Source: an uncultured Prevotellaceae bacterium
Lineage (GTDB): Bacteria > Bacteroidota > Bacteroidia > Bacteroidales > Muribaculaceae
Length of the DNA stretch: 64,000 nt
Assembly: GCA_900319525.1 (NCBI GenBank)
Contig: ONOU01000006.1
Coordinates: 1 to 64,000 of the forward strand
Direction: 5' to 3'
Shown: piece by piece, positions 33,409-41,058 of the stretch
How positions within the stretch are numbered: the stretch's first letter is position 1
Layout of the letters: the number at the start of each line of letters is the position of its first letter
Program-made: the position numbers and the translations under genes
Notes under the pieces: model-generated
Seen by the model: only the letters and a program-made list of their open reading frames with translations
Told to the model about the DNA's origin: nothing
Databases searched by the model: none

Positions 33409-34680
33409 ATGAACAGGATTATAATACTTTTGGCAGCAGGCCTCATGGCGTTTGTTTCCCAGGCGCAGACCCTGGAGCAATGCCAGCAGGCCGCCGAGCG
33501 GAATTACCCGCTCATTGCCCAGCATGACCTTATTGCCCGCACGACCGACCTCACCGTGTCCAATATCGAGAAGGGGTGGCTGCCCCAAGTGACCGCCACG
33601 GCCCAGGCGACCTATCAGAGTGCCGTCACCGCTTGGCCCGATGAGATGAAAGGGCTGATGCAGCAGATGGGTGTGGACATGAAGGGACTGGCCCGTGACC
33701 AGTACCGTGTGGGACTGGATGTGCAGCAGACACTCTATGACGGCGGCGCCATCAGGGCACAACGGCAAGTCGCCCGTGAGCAGGGGGCCGTGCAGCAGGC
33801 ACAGCTTGATGTTACATTATATAATGTGCGGCAGCGCGTTGATGACATGTTCTTTGGCCTGCTGCTGCTCGATGACCAGATGCGCCTCAATACCGACCTG
33901 CAGGAACTGCTCGCTGCTAGCGAGAAAAAACTCGCGTCGATGGTCAAGCACGGTACAGCAGCCCAGTGTGACCTGAACAACGTCACTGCCGAGCGCCTGA
34001 ACGTCGTCCAGCAGCACACTACACTCGAGTCGCAATATCGCGTGCTCCAGTCGATGCTGGCTACTTTTTGCGGTATTGAGATTACCGGGCTCGTTAAGCC
34101 TGCTGCCATTGATGCAGCGGGGGCCGATAACAACCGTCCCGAACTGTCTCTCATCGATAGCCAGCTGCGTCTTGCCGATGCCCAGGACCACGCCCTGAAT
34201 GCGGCCCTGTTGCCTCGCTTGGGGCTGTTTGCCCAGGGCTACTATGGCTATCCGGGTTACAACATGTTCAAGGACATGATGAGCCGTGACTGGTCGTGGA
34301 ATGGCATGGTGGGAGCCCGCCTGACCTGGAACATCGGCGTCCTATATACCCACCGCAACGACAAGGCCAAGGTGCAGCTGCAGCGCGAGACCGCACAGAA
34401 CCAGCGCGAGGTTTTCCTGTTCAACAACCGCCTGGAGCAGATGCAGTACAGGGAGGCTATCGAACGCTATCGCAGCCTCATGGCCCAGGATGAGAAAATC
34501 ATCACCCTGCGCCAGCAGGTGCGCAAGGCGGCCGAATCCAAACTCTCGCACGGTATCATCGACGTGAATGATCTGGTGCGTGAGATCAACAGCGAGAATG
34601 CCGCCCGCGTGCAGCAATCCATCCATGAGATTGAGATGCTCAAGCAGATGTATGACCTGAAGTACACAATGAACAACTAA
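33409..34680 (+). CDS. TolC family outer-membrane efflux protein (export system 1)
   Basis: This protein forms the outer-membrane channel of a tripartite exporter. I start at ATG 33409 (MNRIIILLAAGLMAFVSQAQTLEQCQQ, 423 aa), because this gives a proper signal peptide cleaved near SQA-QT; the longer frame from 33316 crosses the promoter. The TolC pattern is visible: TLEQCQQAAERNYPLI at the start, long coiled-coil helices (VARQVAREQGAVQQAQLDVTLYNVRQRVDDMFF), and the internal repeat in the second half (QNQREVFLFNNRLEQMQYREAIERYRSL). It is first in a five-gene operon with 15-bp spacing to the next gene. Confidence 0.9.
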   Translation: MNRIIILLAAGLMAFVSQAQTLEQCQQAAERNYPLIAQHDLIARTTDLTVSNIEKGWLPQVTATAQATYQSAVTAWPDEMKGLMQQMGVDMKGLARDQYRVGLDVQQTLYDGGAIRAQRQVAREQGAVQQAQLDVTLYNVRQRVDDMFFGLLLLDDQMRLNTDLQELLAASEKKLASMVKHGTAAQCDLNNVTAERLNVVQQHTTLESQYRVLQSMLATFCGIEITGLVKPAAIDAAGADNNRPELSLIDSQLRLADAQDHALNAALLPRLGLFAQGYYGYPGYNMFKDMMSRDWSWNGMVGARLTWNIGVLYTHRNDKAKVQLQRETAQNQREVFLFNNRLEQMQYREAIERYRSLMAQDEKIITLRQQVRKAAESKLSHGIIDVNDLVREINSENAARVQQSIHEIEMLKQMYDLKYTMNN

Positions 34681-34695
34681 CCAAACAGCATAACG

Positions 34696-35673
34696 ATGAA
34701 AAAGTTAACAATCATGGCAAGCATGGCACTCCTGGTGATGACGGCTTGCAGTAAGAAAGAAAAGGCCTATGATGCCACGGGAACGTTCGAGGCCACCGAG
34801 GTCACCATTTCGGCCAAGGCTACTGGCGAATTGAAATCCTTTGACGTCACCGAGGGGCAGACCATCGAAGGCGGAACCCAGGTGGGACGCATCGACACCT
34901 ATCAGCTCGTGCTCAAGAAGCAGCAACTCGAGACCCAGCGGGGACAGCTTGCTGCCAGCAAGCGCCAACTGTCGTCCAACCGCTCGGCCGCCAGCAGTCA
35001 GCAGTTGGACCTGAACAAGCAGCTCTCGTCCATCCAGCAGCAGATTGCCAACGCACAGCGCGAACGTCAGCGCTATGCCGAACTGGTCAAGGACGGCGCC
35101 GTTCCCCGCAAGCAGCTTGATGATATCGACAACCAAATCAAGGTGTTGAAACGCCAGCTCGAGGCCACACGTGACCAGATACGCAGCGCTAACGCCGCCC
35201 TCGCTGAGCAGGGCAAAGGCATCGGGGCGCAGATGGATGGAATTGACTCCCAAGTAGCGGGCATCGACGCGCAGCAGCGCCAGCTCGATGACCAGATTGC
35301 CAATGCCGACATTGTGGCCCCTTACAAGGGCACTGTGCTCGAGAAATATGTTGAGCAGGGCGAGTTTGTCTCGACAGGAAAGCCGCTGTTCAAGATGGCC
35401 GACGTGGACAACATGTTCATCCGCGCCTATGTCACCTCGGCCCAACTGCAGAATATCAAGGTGGGGCAGGCGTGCAAGGTGTTTGCCGACTATGGTGACG
35501 GCCAGAAGAAGGAATATCCTGGCACCATCACCTGGATTTCCAGCCGCTCAGAGTTCACGCCCAAGACCATCCTGACCGATGATGAGCGGGCCGACCTGGT
35601 CTATGCCGTTAAAATCGCCATCAAGAACGACGGCTATGTGAAGATAGGCATGTATGGGGAAGTCAAGTTCTAG
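34696..35673 (+). CDS. HlyD/MFP family periplasmic adaptor lipoprotein (export system 1)
   Basis: This 325-aa adaptor would join the inner-membrane permeases to TolC. It has a lipobox (LLVMTAC, Cys18), so it is anchored to a membrane by lipid. The biotinyl-lipoyl-like half motifs lie at about residues 35-60 (ISAKATGELKSFDVTEGQTIEGG) and 200-225 (ADIVAPYKGTVLEKYVEQGEFVSTG). Between them is a long coiled-coil hairpin rich in Gln and Arg (about 75-195). The stop codon lies inside the first unit of a TCTAGANNN repeat array, so the repeat has spread right up to the coding end. It resembles YbhG-type adaptors that pair with YbhFSR-like ABC exporters. Confidence 0.9.
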   Translation: MKKLTIMASMALLVMTACSKKEKAYDATGTFEATEVTISAKATGELKSFDVTEGQTIEGGTQVGRIDTYQLVLKKQQLETQRGQLAASKRQLSSNRSAASSQQLDLNKQLSSIQQQIANAQRERQRYAELVKDGAVPRKQLDDIDNQIKVLKRQLEATRDQIRSANAALAEQGKGIGAQMDGIDSQVAGIDAQQRQLDDQIANADIVAPYKGTVLEKYVEQGEFVSTGKPLFKMADVDNMFIRAYVTSAQLQNIKVGQACKVFADYGDGQKKEYPGTITWISSRSEFTPKTILTDDERADLVYAVKIAIKNDGYVKIGMYGEVKF

Positions 35674-35710
35674 AATATCTAGATCATCTAGGATATCTAG
35701 AACGTCTAGA
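35669..35710 (+). repeat. Five-unit 9-bp TCTAGANNN tandem repeat
   Basis: Five units spaced exactly 9 bp apart (TCTAGA at 35669, 35678, 35696, 35705 and TCTAGG at 35687), with variable last three bases. The first unit contains the stop codon of the HlyD gene, and the array ends 22 bp before the ABC ATPase start. The same unit is found at 42499-42543 and in the POT gap. Confidence 0.85.
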
Positions 35711-35732
35711 GTTAATAAATAAATCACTGGCA

Positions 35733-37193
35733 ATGAACGCGATTGAGGTCAATAACGTGACCAAGAGCTACGGGGCCGTCCGGGCGCTCGATGGGGTGTC
35801 GTTCACCGTAGGCAAGGGTGAAGTGTTCGGCCTTATTGGCCCTGACGGTGCCGGCAAGACATCGATGTACCGCATCATGTGCACCCTGCTGTTGCCCGAA
35901 TCGGGTACGGTAACTGTCGATGGCTTTGATGCCGTGCGCCAGATGACCGACATTCGCCGCAGGGTAGGGTACATGCCAGGAAAGTTCTCTCTCTATGAGG
36001 ACTTGACGGTAGAAGAGAACCTCCGGTTTTTTGCCGACCTGTTTGGCACGACGGTCGAGGAAGGCTATGACAGCGTCAGGGCGATTTACAGCCAGATTGA
36101 GCGCTTCAAGGACCGGAGGGCGGGAGCCTTGTCGGGAGGTATGAAGCAAAAGCTGGCCCTCTCTTGTGCCCTGGTGCACAGTCCCAGCGTGCTGTTTCTC
36201 GATGAGCCCACGACGGGTGTCGATCCCGTCTCGCGCAAGGAATTTTGGGACATGCTGGGAACCCTCAAGCAACGCGGCATCACCATTGTGGCTTCGACAC
36301 CCTATCTTGACGAGGTGCGCCGCTGTGAGCGCGTGGCCTTCCTCGATCAGGGTAAGATCAGAGGCATTGGCGCGCCCGAAGAGATACTGGAGCGCTTTGC
36401 CGACATCTTCAATCCGCCGGGAATCGACCATGTGCAGGGCGGTGAGGTGAAGGACGAAAACGTCATCGAGGTGGAACATCTGGTCAAGGCCTTCGGCTCG
36501 TTCCATGCCGTTGACGACATCAGTTTCACTGTCAAGCGTGGCGAGATCTTCGGTTTCCTGGGTGCCAACGGTGCCGGCAAGACAACGGCGATGCACATGC
36601 TCACGGGCCTTAACCAGCCCACAAGCGGCACGGGCCGTGTGGTGGGCTATGACATCCGCACCGAGCATGAGCAGATCAAAAAGCACATCGGCTACATGAG
36701 TCAGCGGTTCTCGCTCTACGAGGACCTGACCGTGGCCGAGAATATACGCCTCTTTGGCGGCATCTACGGCATGGAGGAGCAGGAGATTGCCCGCAAGACC
36801 GACGAGCTGCTGGAGCGGTTGCAGTTTGCCGACCACAAGAACACGCTGGTGGCCTCGCTGCCGTTGGGCTGGAAGCAGAAGCTGGCTTTCTCGGTGAGCA
36901 TTTTCCACGAGCCCGGTGTGGTCTTCCTTGACGAACCGACAGGTGGAGTCGATCCTGCCACCAGACGCCAGTTTTGGGAACTGATTTATGATGCCGCCAG
37001 CCGGGGCATCACCGTTTTTGTCACCACTCACTACATGGACGAGGCCGAGTATTGTGACCGCATCTCCATCATGGTCGATGGCAAGATCAGTGCAATGGGT
37101 ACGCCCGATGAGTTGAAAAAGAAGTTTAACCAGCCTGATATGGACCACGTGTTCACCTATCTGGCACGCCAAGCCACGCGTAGCAGCGATTAA
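35733..37193 (+). CDS. ABC transporter ATPase with two fused nucleotide-binding domains (YbhF-like)
   Basis: This 486-aa cytoplasmic ATPase drives export system 1. Domain 1 has Walker A GPDGAGKT (36-43), signature LSGGMKQKL and Walker B VLFLDEPTTGVD. Domain 2 has Walker A GANGAGKTT (277-285), a signature variant LPLGWKQKL in place of LSGGQ, and Walker B VVFLDEPTGGVD with the following H-loop (FVTTHYMDEAEYC). The H-loop His of domain 1 appears replaced: its segment reads VASTPYLDEVRRC, with Pro where His is usual. One site may therefore be catalytically weak, as in many asymmetric ABC ATPases. It is followed after 7 bp by the permeases. Confidence 0.92.
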   Translation: MNAIEVNNVTKSYGAVRALDGVSFTVGKGEVFGLIGPDGAGKTSMYRIMCTLLLPESGTVTVDGFDAVRQMTDIRRRVGYMPGKFSLYEDLTVEENLRFFADLFGTTVEEGYDSVRAIYSQIERFKDRRAGALSGGMKQKLALSCALVHSPSVLFLDEPTTGVDPVSRKEFWDMLGTLKQRGITIVASTPYLDEVRRCERVAFLDQGKIRGIGAPEEILERFADIFNPPGIDHVQGGEVKDENVIEVEHLVKAFGSFHAVDDISFTVKRGEIFGFLGANGAGKTTAMHMLTGLNQPTSGTGRVVGYDIRTEHEQIKKHIGYMSQRFSLYEDLTVAENIRLFGGIYGMEEQEIARKTDELLERLQFADHKNTLVASLPLGWKQKLAFSVSIFHEPGVVFLDEPTGGVDPATRRQFWELIYDAASRGITVFVTTHYMDEAEYCDRISIMVDGKISAMGTPDELKKKFNQPDMDHVFTYLARQATRSSD

Positions 37194-37200
37194 CCGGATC

Positions 37201-38259
37201 ATGAAACAGTTCATCTCATTTGTCATCAAGGAGGCCAAGCACATCCTGCGCGACAAGCGCACGATGCTCATCCTGTTCGGCATGCCGCTGGTGCTGATGC
37301 TCATCTTTGGCTTTGCCATCACCACCGACGTCAAGAATGTGCGTACCGTGGTCGTCACCAGCAGCATGGACCACCTCACCCGGCAGGCTGTTGACCGGCT
37401 GGCGGCATCAGAGTATTTTACCATCACCCAAGCCGTTGGCACACCCCGTGAGGCCGAGCGAGTCATCCGCGGTCAAAAGGCCGACATGGCCGTCGTCTTC
37501 GGCCCCGACTTTGCTTCCAAGCGTGCCGGCGTGCAGTTCATCGTTGACGGCGCCGACCCAAACATGGCGCAGCAGTGGACCAACTATGCCACAGCTGTCA
37601 TCACCAATGCCGAAGGCGGAGCCGTCAATACCAAGATGCTCTATAACCCGCAATTGAAGTCGGCTTATAACTTTGTGCCCGCCATCATGGGTATGCTGTT
37701 GATGCTGGTGTGCGCGATGATGACCTCGATTTCGATTGTCCGCGAGAAGGAAAAAGGCACCATGGAGGTGTTGCTCGTCTCGCCAGTCAAACCCTTGATG
37801 ATCATTATAGCCAAGGCGATTCCCTATCTGGTGCTCGCGGTGGCTATCCTCATAATCATCCTGTTGATGGCAAGGTTCGTCCTGGGAGTGCCGCTCGTGG
37901 GTTCTCTGTTCTGGATTGTGGCCATCTCGGTCATCTATATCCTGCTGGCGCTCTCGCTGGGATTGCTCATCAGCAACGTGGCCCGGACGCAGCTTGTGGC
38001 GCTCTTGCTCTCGGCGATGGTGCTGCTGGTGCCCATCGTGATGCTCAGTGGCATGATTTTTCCTGTGGAATCGATGCCCCAAGTGTTGCAGTGGATATCG
38101 GCCATTGTACCACCTCGATATTACATCGAGGCCATGCGCAAACTCATGATTATGGGCGTGGGTATCAAGGAGGTTGCCCGTGAGGTCTTGATTCTCGTGG
38201 GCATGGTTGCCGTGCTTATGACTCTCGCCCTAGCCAAGTTTAACAAACGACTCGAATAG
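37201..38259 (+). CDS. ABC-2 type permease, export system 1 (first)
   Basis: This 352-aa membrane protein has one N-terminal helix (TMLILFGMPLVLMLIFGFAITTDV), a large extracytoplasmic domain (about residues 45-165) and five or six helices in the C-terminal half (MGMLLMLVCAMMTSISIVREKEKGTMEVLLVSPVKP is the conserved coupling region). That layout is typical of the ABC2_membrane_3 family (YbhS/YhhJ). It starts 7 bp after the ATPase and pairs with the permease at 38275. Confidence 0.9.
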   Translation: MKQFISFVIKEAKHILRDKRTMLILFGMPLVLMLIFGFAITTDVKNVRTVVVTSSMDHLTRQAVDRLAASEYFTITQAVGTPREAERVIRGQKADMAVVFGPDFASKRAGVQFIVDGADPNMAQQWTNYATAVITNAEGGAVNTKMLYNPQLKSAYNFVPAIMGMLLMLVCAMMTSISIVREKEKGTMEVLLVSPVKPLMIIIAKAIPYLVLAVAILIIILLMARFVLGVPLVGSLFWIVAISVIYILLALSLGLLISNVARTQLVALLLSAMVLLVPIVMLSGMIFPVESMPQVLQWISAIVPPRYYIEAMRKLMIMGVGIKEVAREVLILVGMVAVLMTLALAKFNKRLE

Positions 38260-38274
38260 CCGCCCCCTGTTGCC

Positions 38275-39360
38275 ATGACACTGAAATATCTCATACAGAA
38301 AGAATTCACGCAGATCCGCCGCAACGCGTTCCTGCCCAAGCTCATCGTCGTGTTCCCCATCATGATCATGTGCGTCATGCCGTGGGTCATGAACCAGGAG
38401 GTGAAGAATATTAAGGTCACCATGGTGGATAATGACCGCTCAACTCTCTCACAACAGCTGGTGCGCAGCATCGAGGCCAGCAACTACTTTATATTCAAGG
38501 GGCAGCAGCCTACCTATCGTGACGCGCTACGGGAAATCGAGAAATCGCGGGCCGATGTGGTGATGGTGATTCCACAAGACTATAGCCGCGACGTGACGCT
38601 GGGACGCCAACCCCAGGTGCTCATCGCCGCCAACGCTGTCAACGGGACGAAAGGGGCAATGGGCAGTGCCTACCTGACGCAGATTGTCACGGCCCATGTC
38701 AGTCCTGACGTTACTGCCATGCAATCGCGCGTTTCCACCCTGTTCCTGTATAATAAGAATCTGAATTTCAAGCTGTTCATGATTCCTGCTCTGTTTGCTA
38801 TCGTGATGATGCTGATGACGGGCTTCCTGCCCGCACTCAACATCGTGGGCGAGAAGGAAGCGGGCACCATCGAGCAGATCAACGTCACCCCCGTGAGCAA
38901 GTGGTCGTTTATCCTGGCCAAACTCATTCCTTACTGGATTATCGCCCTGTTTGTCATCACCGTGTGCCTGCTGTTGGCTTGGGCGGTTTATGGCATCACC
39001 AGTGTGGGGCCTCTGGCGCTGATTTACCTGCTGGTGCTGCTGTTGGCGCTGTTCTGGAGTTCATTCGGGCTGATGATCAGCAACTACAGCGACACCATGC
39101 AGCAAGCGATTTTTGTGATGTGGTTTTTTGTCGTGATGATGTTGCTGTTATCGGGCCTGTTCACTCCCACGCGCTCGATGCCCTCATGGGCCTATGCCAC
39201 CACCTATGTCAATCCCATGTCCTACTTCATCGATACGGTGCGCACCGTGTTCATCCGTGGCGGCGGGCTCTCCAGCATCTGGCATCAACTTCTTGCCCTG
39301 CTGGGTATCGGCACCGTCATGGCCATCTGGGCGGTCATGAGTTACAAGAAGAACCATTGA
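38275..39360 (+). CDS. ABC-2 type permease, export system 1 (second)
   Basis: A 361-aa paralog of the preceding permease with the same layout: N-terminal helix (LPKLIVVFPIMIMCVMPWVM), extracytoplasmic domain, and a cluster of C-terminal helices with the conserved NIVGEKEAGTIEQINVTPVSKW coupling motif. The two would form a heterodimer. The gene is 15 bp downstream of its partner and ends the operon; the next gene has its own promoter at 39388-39416. Confidence 0.9.
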   Translation: MTLKYLIQKEFTQIRRNAFLPKLIVVFPIMIMCVMPWVMNQEVKNIKVTMVDNDRSTLSQQLVRSIEASNYFIFKGQQPTYRDALREIEKSRADVVMVIPQDYSRDVTLGRQPQVLIAANAVNGTKGAMGSAYLTQIVTAHVSPDVTAMQSRVSTLFLYNKNLNFKLFMIPALFAIVMMLMTGFLPALNIVGEKEAGTIEQINVTPVSKWSFILAKLIPYWIIALFVITVCLLLAWAVYGITSVGPLALIYLLVLLLALFWSSFGLMISNYSDTMQQAIFVMWFFVVMMLLLSGLFTPTRSMPSWAYATTYVNPMSYFIDTVRTVFIRGGGLSSIWHQLLALLGIGTVMAIWAVMSYKKNH

Positions 39361-39387
39361 GAAACGAAAAGTTACCGCTTCTTGTGC

Positions 39388-39416
39388 TTGCCGCTCAAAA
39401 AGTTTTTATACCTTTG
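39388..39416 (+). promoter_or_regulatory. Promoter of the cohesin-like gene
   Basis: TTG (39388-39390), an 18-bp spacer and TACCTTTG (39409-39416) match the phylum consensus. The ATG follows 26 bp later. Confidence 0.75.
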
Positions 39417-39442
39417 CGGCACGTGACCAAAACCTGTTTGAA

Positions 39443-40075
39443 ATGAAACACTCTGTATTGACGTTGTTAGCGTTAGCGCTTTCAATCAGTGTTGCCGCCG
39501 CTCAAGGCAACCGCATCTATATCGAGGATTTTGAGATTGAGCCCGGTGAGACCGATACCGTTCCCGTGCTGCTGTCCAACGTGGACCCTAGCCGTGGTCT
39601 GCAATTTAACATATCCTTGCCCGATGGGTTGAAGATAGCTGGCTATGAAGTTACCGATTACTCGAGAAGCTATACCATGAGTATGTCCTGCAATTATAGC
39701 CAAAAGGACAGCTGTTACATGGTGTTCATGTATCCGTCAAGCTACGTCTGCTATCCTGCCGACACCGCCGCTGTGGTGATGTTCTTTGAATTGAGGGCTC
39801 TCGATACTTTCCGTGGCGGTGACCTCATCACGTGGAAGTGCCGCGGTTCGACCCTGGATAACAGGACCATCTACATGGAGGGTGACACGACCCATGTGAC
39901 CGTTCCCAAGGCTTCGATCATCGGCATCCCTATGGACCAGCGTCCTGTCAAGGACTTGTACTTTGACCTGACCGGGCAGCAGATCAATTCGCCCGACAGC
40001 GTGCCGGTGGCCATCTGTGTCAGGACCCTCGCCGACGGGCGGCGATCGTCGTGTAAGGTTGCTGTGAGGAATTAA
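39443..40075 (+). CDS. Small secreted protein with a cohesin-like domain and sorting-like C-terminus
   Basis: This 210-aa protein has a signal peptide (MKHSVLTLLALALSISVAAAQ). Residues about 22-150 look like a cohesin-type beta sandwich: FEIEPGETDTVPVLLSNVDPSRGLQFNISLPDGLKI follows the usual pattern of PGxxxxVPVxLxN followed by GxQFxLxxPxGL, and further strands contain CYMVFMYPSS and AAVVMFFELRA. The last about 45 residues (DLYFDLTGQQINSPDSVPVAI ... DGRRSSCKVAVRN) resemble the end of the 18177 protein. Cohesins bind dockerins, and three dockerin proteases lie about 9 kb away. Whether this domain binds them is a hypothesis. It has its own promoter and may run on into the DUF3108 gene. Confidence 0.65.
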   Translation: MKHSVLTLLALALSISVAAAQGNRIYIEDFEIEPGETDTVPVLLSNVDPSRGLQFNISLPDGLKIAGYEVTDYSRSYTMSMSCNYSQKDSCYMVFMYPSSYVCYPADTAAVVMFFELRALDTFRGGDLITWKCRGSTLDNRTIYMEGDTTHVTVPKASIIGIPMDQRPVKDLYFDLTGQQINSPDSVPVAICVRTLADGRRSSCKVAVRN

Positions 40076-40131
40076 ACCAATTGCCCCTCAAAACGTCTAA
40101 AGGGGGACAATAAAACTTAACAACTACAGCA

Positions 40132-40875
40132 ATGAGACGATTACTGGCAACGATTGTGCTGATGGTGGCGATGGTGCTGCCCCAGCAGCTGTGGGGAAGG
40201 GACTTCTCTAACGAGACGCTCCACTACGAGATTGTTTATCACTGGGGTGTGATCTGGAAGCATGCTGCCGACGCCACCCTGAGCATCCGCAAGACCAGCA
40301 ACGGCTATCAGTCCCAGCTCACAGGCAAGACGCGCTCCTGGGCCGACAAGGTCTATCCCGTGCGTGACACCCTCAAGTGCACCATGAACAAGGACCTCAA
40401 GCCGCTCAAGTATGAGAAACTCACCCACGAGAAGGATTATTTTGCCCGCGACGTGATCAAGTTCTCCTATAACTACAGTCACACCAGCGCCCACTGCACA
40501 CGCTACCGCAAGAGCGGCACGACGTCTATCGACTTGAGCGCTAAGGCCCAGGCCTATGACATGCTGAGCGTGTTCTACATGCTGCGCAATCTGGATTACA
40601 ACGAGTTGAGCCGCAACAAGAATTACACGACCATCATCTTCTCGGGCAAGGAGAAGGAATACCTCACGATCAACTACAAGGGTGTTGAAACCATCAAGAT
40701 GCGGGACGGCAGCAAGCTCAAGGCCCACCGCATAGCGTTCAAGTTCACCCAGGAGGGCGGCAAGAAATCCAGCGACAACATCACCGTGTGGATGGCGACC
40801 GACGAGAGCCGCATCCCTCTGCTGCTGGTGGGCAAGTTGCCCGTGGGCGAGGTGAAGTGCTACTATAAGAAGTAG
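40132..40875 (+). CDS. DUF3108 domain-containing exported protein
   Basis: This 247-aa protein has a signal peptide (MRRLLATIVLMVAMVLPQQLWG) and a single DUF3108 domain over the rest: ETLHYEIVYHWGVIWKHAADATLSI at the start, then DKVYPVRDTLKCTMNKDLKPLKYEKLTHEKDYF, and MRDGSKLKAHRIAFKFTQE...VWMATDESRIPLLLVGKLPVGEVKCYY at the end. This is a periplasmic or outer-membrane-facing beta-rich fold of unknown function, common in Bacteroidetes. The gene sits 56 bp after the cohesin-like gene and ends at a hairpin terminator. Confidence 0.88.
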   Translation: MRRLLATIVLMVAMVLPQQLWGRDFSNETLHYEIVYHWGVIWKHAADATLSIRKTSNGYQSQLTGKTRSWADKVYPVRDTLKCTMNKDLKPLKYEKLTHEKDYFARDVIKFSYNYSHTSAHCTRYRKSGTTSIDLSAKAQAYDMLSVFYMLRNLDYNELSRNKNYTTIIFSGKEKEYLTINYKGVETIKMRDGSKLKAHRIAFKFTQEGGKKSSDNITVWMATDESRIPLLLVGKLPVGEVKCYYKK

Positions 40876-40940
40876 CTCCGGTCAACGGACTGGCACTTAA
40901 CGGGTAACACTTGGCCCTGCAATAACAAGGTGGTAAAAAT

Positions 40941-40987
40941 GTCCCAAATTTCAGAAATTGTAGGTCAATTTGGGACACTTCTTTTTT
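40941..40987 (+). terminator. Terminator after the DUF3108 gene
   Basis: GTCCCAAATT (40941-40950) pairs perfectly with AATTTGGGAC (40967-40976), followed by ACTTCTTTTTT. Confidence 0.7.
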
Positions 40988-41005
40988 ATTATGTCATAAT
41001 TTCAT

Positions 41006-41013
41006 TACCTTTG
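41006..41013 (+). promoter_or_regulatory. -7 box of the second export operon
   Basis: TACCTTTG matches TAnnTTTG, 45 bp before the ATG at 41059. The stretch 20 bp upstream is a T-run and not a clear TTG. Confidence 0.6.
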
Positions 41014-41058
41014 CGCCCAATAAAACAGACCTGTATCAAAATAGAGTCAATTAGGAAT

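Noticed and set aside
35724-37466. 580-aa open frame on the minus strand
   Set aside because: It lies opposite the fused ABC ATPase, whose Walker and signature motifs are unmistakable.
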